10,866 nt of DNA, taken from positions 1-10,866 of the forward strand of contig CAJQOE010000086.1 of NCBI GenBank assembly GCA_905479885.1, given 5' to 3'. Shown here piece after piece: positions 6,121 to 10,866 of this stretch (position 1 is its first letter; each line of letters starts with the position of its first letter). Origin of the DNA: an uncultured Rickettsiaceae bacterium. GTDB taxonomy: Bacteria; Pseudomonadota; Alphaproteobacteria; Rickettsiales; Rickettsiaceae. A program made the position numbers and the translations under genes. The notes under the pieces are model-generated. The model saw only the letters and a list, made by a program, of their open reading frames with translations, was not told the origin of the DNA and did no database searches.

Positions 6121-8570
6121 TATTTGATGGAAACGATTCACAGTTGAAGTTTAATGCGGTGGGTGGTAAACAGTTGGTAGTTAATATTACTGACGCAGCT
6201 TTAAATACAGGCGCTAATAGCAAAGGTATAATAACATTACATACTGATGGTGACGATGGTGCTTTAGCGCCAGTTAGTTCATCAATGACAATCACAGGGA
6301 AGGCTCTTGGTAAAGCTAATACTTTAAAAGAAGTGGCGATTACTGGTGATAAAATTGTTAAAGTACAAAATGTAGGCATTAATACCGATCTATTGAGTAT
6401 AGCAGCAGGAAGCACCTTAGAATATACTCCGACTGCGGATGTAAGTTTTAATAACGTCACTTTTGTTGATGCGGTTTCAACGCTAAAATTAGAGGCAGAC
6501 GCGGCAGCTAGAATATTCACTATGAATGTGAATATTGATCCTGGAGGCAATGGGAAAGGTATTGTAGAACTTGCTTCTAATGGTAACTCTGCGACTTTAG
6601 ATGGTAATGGTGGTGTTAAAACATTAGGTACTGGTGCTAATAAGATTGCTGTATTAAACATTACTGGTGCTAATCTAGGTATTATTACAGGTAATGTTAA
6701 CCTTAGTAATGTAAATGAACTTAATATTAAAAACGGTGCTTCGTTACAGTCAAAAACTAATACCACTGCAGCAATCGCGGCGATAAATATCGGTGAAGCT
6801 GTTGTTGGTGCTGGTACTTTGGAAATTGATGCGAATGTAGCTGCTTACAACTTGTTGAATGGTACAGCAATTACATTTGCTCATGCTGATTCTTTATTGA
6901 AGCTTACTAATAGCGCTGCTGCTGATCGTATAGTTACTTTGAAGGGTAATGTTGCTCCAGGGGGAGGAGCTGACTTAACGGGTAAATTAGAAATAAATTC
7001 TGCTGGTACGCACAAATTAGACCTTGCAATTAATGCTGCCGAAACAATTGGTACAGATAAAACTCATAGACTAAAAGAATTGATTGTATCTGGTAATAAA
7101 GAGACTAAGATTGATGCAGCAATATTTGCAGAAACTATTACTATTAGTTCGACTGCTGATGTTATTTTTGATGGTGTGATTGATAGTGGGGCTGCTAGTA
7201 CTATTAATGTTACGGGCGGTGGAGCTGGAACTCTTATAACTGCTAATGATAATATTACTGCTAAAACGCTAAATCTTAACAATCAAGAAAGAATTATATT
7301 GGCTACTAATGGTGTTGATCTAGATTTTAACAACATTTCCAATGGTGGCAATACTACATTAAATTTAGCTGGAACAAATACTTTGAATTTACAGGGAGTC
7401 AAAACAGTTAATCTTGCTCAAATCAATGCTATTGCTGTTGGTGGTGCTAAGGTGGCAACCTTAGGTGCAGGTACTTACAATGTAGCAGAGATTCAATTAG
7501 CGGATAATGCAGTTAACTCATTTTTAGATCTTGAAGATAATTTTGAATTAAATGGTGGAATTAATTTAACTGCTGGTGCTGCTGGTAATATTCGATTCTT
7601 AGGCAACGGTAAAGTCACCGGGAATCTTGGTTCGGCAGGTAATGCTGTTGGCGTAGTAACTGTTGCGGGTAATAGCACATTACAATTAGGTGGTGATGTG
7701 AATGCTACAAGTTTGAATGCAGACGCGGCAGATGCACAAAAGCTTAAGTTTATTAATGCCGCAGCAAAAACAGTAGCTGGTACGGTTGGTAACGCGCAAC
7801 CGTTTGATCAAATCGAATTTGCAGGCGGTGGTAAACTGACTTTCGGTGCTGGTGATCTTACAACTGGACAAGAATTACATTTTAGTGCAGTTACTGAAGT
7901 TGTTACTAATAATTACGATTTAGGAGCAACAAACGTTACTAACGTAGCTGGAATCAATGGTAGTAAACTTACTGTGAATGTTGACCAGGTAATTACTGGT
8001 AACATTGGTACGGTAGGAGAGAAATTTGGTGAGTTGCATGTAGATGCAGCAGCAAACAAAAATGTATCTATAGATGCAGCAACTTTCTTCGCTGGTGTGA
8101 CTGGTGCAAAGGCTAACGTTATTTTCAATACAGCGGGTGGTAGTTCTGTAAGTTACTTAGGTAAAGTAGGAACTAAAATTAACAATGCTAATTTTGGTGA
8201 AAACGGTACAGTGCTTGGCGAAGTACATGCAGAAACAATCGACGTACGTGCGGGTAAAACTGCAACGTTCAATGACGTGGTATTCGAAAGCACAGGCATG
8301 AAAATGCATGCTAATGACGCGCAAGCAGATTTTGCCGCAAAGGTAGCTCTAAAGGCACCAATCACAGCAAATGCGGCTGGTAATGGTGTAATCAACTTTA
8401 CCGCTGGTGTTGTATTAAATCAGAGTGTTGGTGCTGACGGTGCTAGAGTAAATTCTGCAACTATAGCTGGTGACAGTACTATTAGTAACGATCTACATGC
8501 AGATGTTATTACTGTTGGTGCTCATGAACTAACCTTGACTAAGGATGCTACTTTTAATGGTGTAACTGGA
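5509..8570 (+). repeat. About eight degenerate passenger modules in the autotransporter
   Basis: The passenger contains a recurring unit in protein sequence: a beta-rich lead-in, then a turn of the form (I/L/V)G followed by a small residue, then a Leu/Val strand, a Gly, and a second strand often ending in A-D-x-x-F. Units begin near 5512 (IGTNNTKRAKEL), 5866 (VGATKALNLVKL), 6306 (LGKANTLKEV), 6623 (LGTGANKIAVL), 7048 (IGTDKTHRLKEL), 7627 (LGSAGNAVGVV), 8005 (IGTVGEKFGEL) and 8428 (VGADGARVNSA). Spacing varies from about 310 to 580 nt. The first and fifth are the most alike, sharing the IGT...T.R.KEL core and a downstream IDSGA.ST. segment. Such units are typical of rickettsial OmpA/OmpB-type passengers. 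Boundaries are approximate because they were found by eye. Confidence 0.55.
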
Positions 8571-10145
8571 TTTACAGATACTACTTTGACTTTAGGCGCG
8601 CATGACCTGACTATGAAAGGCGGTGATACAACATTTAATGGTGCATCAACTATTAAAACCACAGTGGCTGGCGTTAATCTTGGTAATTTAGTAGCTGGCG
8701 CTGGTAGTAAAATAATATTAGTAGGCCCGAACACCCTTAAGGTAGAAGTGGATGATAAAGCTGCATTACCAGTAGATGGTCAAAACTTAAAGCTAATAGC
8801 AAAAGCTGATAATGGTGTATTGCAGGGGGATCCATCAAAAGTCACAGTAACGGCTACTGGAGCTTTCTCTAAGTGGACTCCGTCAATTGTTAACGGCGAA
8901 TTTGTTCTAACTCAAGTTTCACAAATTCAAGAAGTGATAAGTGCAGCCATTGCAGAAGCGGGTTTGTCAGATGTTATTTCAGAAGAGGTTGCGCAAGCAA
9001 TTGAAGATTATGAAAAAGATACAGCAGGTGAGGATTTTGCATTACAATTGAATCAGATGACAAAGCCTAATATTGCTGATGCAACAGCTCGTCTTACAAA
9101 CACAACCAGCAATGAAGTGTCTGAAGTTAATTTAGGATTATTAAATGAAATTACCAATGTAATTTCTGGTCGTATTTCAGATATGGCTAATTTCTCTAGT
9201 TCAAGCTTTAGTCCTACCTCAACAAATGCAACGAGAGCAACTAATGTAAGTTCTGAGAACAGCTACATTTCAGGTGTTGCAGCTGGTGATGAAAATGATC
9301 GTTTTGGTGTATGGGCAACTCCATTCTACTCTAAATCTAAACAGAAGAAGCGTAGTGGAACTTCTGGCTTTAAGGCGGATTCTTATGGTGGAACATTTGG
9401 TTTTGACACCAAAGCAAACGATAACATGATCTTTGGTGCGGCATTTACCGCAATGAATACTGATATTAAGCATAAAGATTTTAAATCAGGTGATAAGACA
9501 AAGGTATCTACATACCTACTTTCTCTATATGGTTTGCACCAGTTTACTAATAATTGGTTTGGCCAAGGTGTGTTTAGTGTTGGTTCAAGCAGCGTTAATA
9601 ACAAAGAAAATAGAAGAATTTCTAATACTCAGCTGGCAATTGCTGAGGGTAAATATAGTTCTATGACTTTTGCTGCTGAAGTACTTGCTGGATATAACCA
9701 TATGGTTAATGATCAGTTTGTTGTAACTCCGATGTTTGGTTTTAATTATAATAGAATCAACGATGGTAGTTATATTGAATCAGGTGCTGCGGCTGGACCA
9801 CAGCTTATGGAAGTAACGAAAAAAGCTTCTCAAAAGTTGGATATAGTTGGTGGTGTAAAAGTTGAAGCAAAGCCAGTTATGCTAAATGGCGTAGCAATAA
9901 CTCCAGAGGTGCATGCATTTGTACGTCATGACGTTATAGGCAAAGGTGCAAAGGTTGATGCAAAAATAGCAGGCCTAAAATTGCTTCCAAGTGAAAAAGC
10001 TAAATTACAGAAAACTTTCTATGAAGTTGGAACTAGTTTAGATGCTTCATATGGCGCTATGGATTATGGTATTTCTGCAGATGCAACTTTTGCTAAAAAA
10101 TACGTTGGTGTTCAAGCTGCACTTAAACTTCGCGTGAACTTCTAA
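6111..10145 (+). CDS. Sca/OmpB-like autotransporter, C-terminal fragment (rest of passenger and translocator barrel)
   Basis: The frame is open from 6102 (a TAA lies at 6099-6101) and joins the upstream passenger at about 6111; the first non-ATG start codon inside it is TTG at 6144, which has no ribosome binding site. It encodes about 1340 residues. Passenger modules continue to about nt 8900. A charged helical segment (QIQEVISAAIAEAGLSDVI and onward, about 8926-9180) follows, then VAAGDEN and the autotransporter beta-barrel from about 9300 to the end. The barrel begins RFGVWATPFYSK, contains GGTFGFD, VLAGYNHM and TPEVHAFV, and ends RVNF with the terminal Phe used for outer-membrane insertion. 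The order and wording match the OmpB/Sca barrel. Without a signal peptide this fragment could not be exported on its own, so it is useful only if joined to the upstream frame. A strong terminator follows the TAA. Confidence 0.85.
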   Translation, partial: DDIVFDGNDSQLKFNAVGGKQLVVNITDAALNTGANSKGIITLHTDGDDGALAPVSSSMTITGKALGKANTLKEVAITGDKIVKVQNVGINTDLLSIAAGSTLEYTPTADVSFNNVTFVDAVSTLKLEADAAARIFTMNVNIDPGGNGKGIVELASNGNSATLDGNGGVKTLGTGANKIAVLNITGANLGIITGNVNLSNVNELNIKNGASLQSKTNTTAAIAAINIGEAVVGAGTLEIDANVAAYNLLNGTAITFAHADSLLKLTNSAAADRIVTLKGNVAPGGGADLTGKLEINSAGTHKLDLAINAAETIGTDKTHRLKELIVSGNKETKIDAAIFAETITISSTADVIFDGVIDSGAASTINVTGGGAGTLITANDNITAKTLNLNNQERIILATNGVDLDFNNISNGGNTTLNLAGTNTLNLQGVKTVNLAQINAIAVGGAKVATLGAGTYNVAEIQLADNAVNSFLDLEDNFELNGGINLTAGAAGNIRFLGNGKVTGNLGSAGNAVGVVTVAGNSTLQLGGDVNATSLNADAADAQKLKFINAAAKTVAGTVGNAQPFDQIEFAGGGKLTFGAGDLTTGQELHFSAVTEVVTNNYDLGATNVTNVAGINGSKLTVNVDQVITGNIGTVGEKFGELHVDAAANKNVSIDAATFFAGVTGAKANVIFNTAGGSSVSYLGKVGTKINNANFGENGTVLGEVHAETIDVRAGKTATFNDVVFESTGMKMHANDAQADFAAKVALKAPITANAAGNGVINFTAGVVLNQSVGADGARVNSATIAGDSTISNDLHADVITVGAHELTLTKDATFNGVTGFTDTTLTLGAHDLTMKGGDTTFNGASTIKTTVAGVNLGNLVAGAGSKIILVGPNTLKVEVDDKAALPVDGQNLKLIAKADNGVLQGDPSKVTVTATGAFSKWTPSIVNGEFVLTQVSQIQEVISAAIAEAGLSDVISEEVAQAIEDYEKDTAGEDFALQLNQMTKPNIADATARLTNTTSNEVSEVNLGLLNEITNVISGRISDMANFSSSSFSPTSTNATRATNVSSENSYISGVAAGDENDRFGVWATPFYSKSKQKKRSGTSGFKADSYGGTFGFDTKANDNMIFGAAFTAMNTDIKHKDFKSGDKTKVSTYLLSLYGLHQFTNNWFGQGVFSVGSSSVNNKENRRISNTQLAIAEGKYSSMTFAAEVLAGYNHMVNDQFVVTPMFGFNYNRINDGSYIESGAAAGPQLMEVTKKASQKLDIVGGVKVEAKPVMLNGVAITPEVHAFVRHDVIGKGAKVDAKIAGLKLLPSEKAKLQKTFYEVGTSLDASYGAMDYGISADATFAKKYVGVQAALKLRVNF

Positions 10146-10163
10146 TATATTATCTATAGATAG

Positions 10164-10222
10164 AATCAAAGAATTGGACTTACTCATTAATTTGAGTGAG
10201 TCCTTTGATTTTATTAATTTTT
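10164..10222 (+). terminator. Strong intrinsic terminator of the autotransporter gene
   Basis: The arms GGACTTACTCA (10176-10186) and TGAGTGAGTCC (10193-10203) pair over 11 bp with one G-U pair around a 6-nt loop. The stem is extended by AATCAAA (10164-10170) with TTTGATT (10204-10210) after a 5-nt bulge. A T-rich tail (TTATTAATTTTTC) follows. It starts 18 nt after the stop codon at 10145. Confidence 0.85.
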
Positions 10223-10279
10223 CATTTCTAAGAGATTTATGAAAACTAGCATTGTCTATTAATATAGTACCTTAATTTT

Positions 10280-10345
10280 ATGGCCAGAAAAGTAGCTCTT
10301 TTTAAAATTAATTCGATGAATAATGTAAGTCAACTTACTCCATAA
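10280..10345 (+). CDS. Possible 21-residue leader-type small ORF
   Basis: An ATG-to-TAA frame of 21 codons begins MARKVALFKINS and ends SQLTP. It stops 5 nt before the hairpin at 10351. The order of small ORF, hairpin and larger gene resembles a translated leader. However, there is no Shine-Dalgarno ahead of the ATG, and the peptide has no obvious run of one regulatory amino acid. It may be a chance frame. Confidence 0.15.
   Translation: MARKVALFKINSMNNVSQLTP
10325..10338. repeat. Compact inverted repeat GTAAGT-CA-ACTTAC
   Basis: Two perfect 6-bp arms with a 2-nt centre. The spacing is too tight for a stable RNA loop, so if functional it is more likely a protein-binding palindrome ahead of the gene at the right edge. 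It lies inside the possible small ORF. Confidence 0.25.
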
Positions 10346-10350
10346 ATATG

Positions 10351-10394
10351 CCAAATTAACGCTGCTAGAGGCGTTGAGACCACGGTTAATTTGG
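10351..10394 (+). ncRNA. Candidate structured RNA element or leader hairpin
   Basis: CCAAATTAAC (10351-10360) and GTTAATTTGG (10385-10394) are perfect 10-bp complements enclosing 24 nt. Inside, AACGC (10358-10362) can instead pair with GCGTT (10371-10375), sharing bases with the outer stem, so two exclusive folds are possible. There is no U-run after the stem, so it is not a standard terminator. The start of the right-hand ORF lies 15 nt beyond. It could be a leader switch, a small mobile palindromic element of the kind known in rickettsiae, or a chance repeat. It matches no riboswitch class that I recognise. Confidence 0.35.
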
Positions 10395-10401
10395 ACCTTA
10401 A

Positions 10402-10866
10402 TATTATTATGCTATCAGAAAATTTACTTTCTATGAGGATAGCTTAAACCAAGATATTTGTTGTCTTATAAATGAGATAATAGCAATTTTTAGTAAACTG
10501 GATAACATATACATTTCACCTGGTTTTGCACTTTTTGAATCGTCTCAAGAATATACACAAAAAAACCTTGATGCGTTTAATTATTTTTTAGAAAAACATT
10601 TACCAAAGTACCATGATGCATATAACTCCCTTGAGTACACCCCTCCCCATAACTCAAAAGGCAATTATTATTTACTCAATGCTCAAGCTTCTATATATTC
10701 TATCTACCACGTTAAAACTAAATACAAACATTTATCTGAATTTTGCCAGTTTCAAAAATTCTTAGATATAATTCATTTGAACCTAGGGGTTATAGATTCG
10801 GTTGTATGTGAAATTGCAAAGTATGCTTTTGCAGAACCAAATTTTTTAAATCAAAACATTAGACAA
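10402..10866 (+). CDS. Partial ORF of unknown function, start probably lost by a 1-nt deletion, 3' end beyond the window
   Basis: A frame open for 155 codons runs from 10402 (after TAA at 10399-10401) to the right edge. It contains no Met at all, and no GTG or early TTG start. A neighbouring frame has ATG at 10409 reading MLSEN, then stops at 10445-10447. Adding one T to the TTT at 10423-10425 joins them as MLSENFTFYEDSLNQD, giving a natural start. The protein is rich in Tyr, Phe, Leu, Asn and Lys, with no signal peptide or transmembrane segment, and looks soluble and helical. No family was recognised. The length of the open frame in AT-rich DNA (stop codons are frequent there) supports real coding. 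It may be a recently broken gene, or an intact gene with a sequence error. Only a weak GGA (10393-10395) precedes the ATG. Confidence 0.5.

Larger units (their letters stand above)
4558..10145 (+). pseudogene. Sca/OmpB-like autotransporter, whole locus, interrupted by one frameshift
   Basis: Two adjoining frames encode one protein. The upstream frame ends at TAG 6118-6120. The -1 frame is open from 6102 onward and continues the same passenger sequence without a gap (reading D-D-I-V-F-D-G from 6111). Restoring one base near 6111 would give about 1862 residues. That gene would have a signal peptide, a passenger of about 1500 residues, a helical linker and a C-terminal translocator barrel. This is comparable to rickettsial OmpB (about 1650 residues). 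The protein would be carried across the inner membrane by Sec, insert its barrel in the outer membrane, and display or release the passenger. OmpB relatives form the surface layer and take part in host-cell adhesion. Both halves remain free of further disruption over 5.5 kb. So either the break is very recent, or it is a sequencing or assembly error, or it is a switchable site. Confidence 0.75.

Noticed and set aside
4551..8734. Many open frames on the minus strand opposite the autotransporter
   Set aside because: They are Ala/Val/Leu/Pro-rich mirror images of the biased passenger codons, lack ribosome binding sites and show no family features.
10151..10162. Perfect palindrome TATCTATAGATA after the autotransporter stop
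   Set aside because: It is entirely made of weak AT-rich pairs with no loop and lies before a much stronger terminator; probably chance.
10239..10262. Seven-codon ORF (MKTSIVY) after the terminator
   Set aside because: Too short, with no convincing ribosome binding site.
1..10866. CRISPR array, tRNA, rRNA, insertion sequence or phage genes
   Set aside because: No regularly spaced repeats, cloverleaf-like sequence, transposase or phage motifs were seen anywhere in the window.

Overview
The window looks like a chromosomal segment from an obligate intracellular alphaproteobacterium of the Rickettsiaceae (Rickettsia or a relative such as the Megaira or Tisiphia lineages; the genus cannot be fixed from this sequence). 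The main evidence is a very large surface autotransporter. Its signal peptide ends in AMGA, its passenger is rich in Gly, Ala, Asn and Thr, and its C-terminal barrel (starting GVWATPFYSK, ending RVNF) closely follows rickettsial OmpB (Sca5). AT-rich intergenic DNA, a ProP-type MFS transporter and a compact hemF operon fit the same assignment.

Layout. From the left edge to about 4086 everything is on the minus strand. First comes the N-terminal part of an unrecognised Sec-exported protein that runs off the left edge (1-651). Then, in transcription order, comes an operon of an MFS metabolite:H+ symporter, a YraN/UPF0102 nuclease-fold protein and oxygen-dependent coproporphyrinogen III oxidase (HemF). 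Its three genes overlap by 4 nt (ATGA) and by 1-7 nt. A good sigma70-type promoter lies just ahead of the MFS gene. Upstream of that is an exported VanX-family D-Ala-D-Ala dipeptidase homologue, in which three key active-site positions appear to be replaced.

A 471-nt divergent intergenic region (4087-4557) holds two palindromes and a weak promoter candidate. The plus strand then carries the Sca/OmpB-like autotransporter (4558-10145), broken by a single-base frameshift near 6102-6117 into an N-terminal piece and a C-terminal piece. Joined, they would give about 1862 residues. A strong hairpin terminator follows. The right end holds a 44-nt RNA-hairpin candidate with a 10-bp perfect inverted repeat, then a partial ORF of unknown function that runs off the edge. 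That ORF has no in-frame Met but would gain an ATG start if one T were restored.

Functionally, the window combines cell-surface and envelope genes (autotransporter, VanX-like exported protein, unknown exported protein) with metabolite uptake and late heme synthesis. I see no CRISPR array, tRNA, rRNA or intact insertion sequence. The points most worth following up are the substituted VanX-like active site, the two apparent single-base deletions, the modular passenger of the autotransporter, and the structured leader at 10280-10394.
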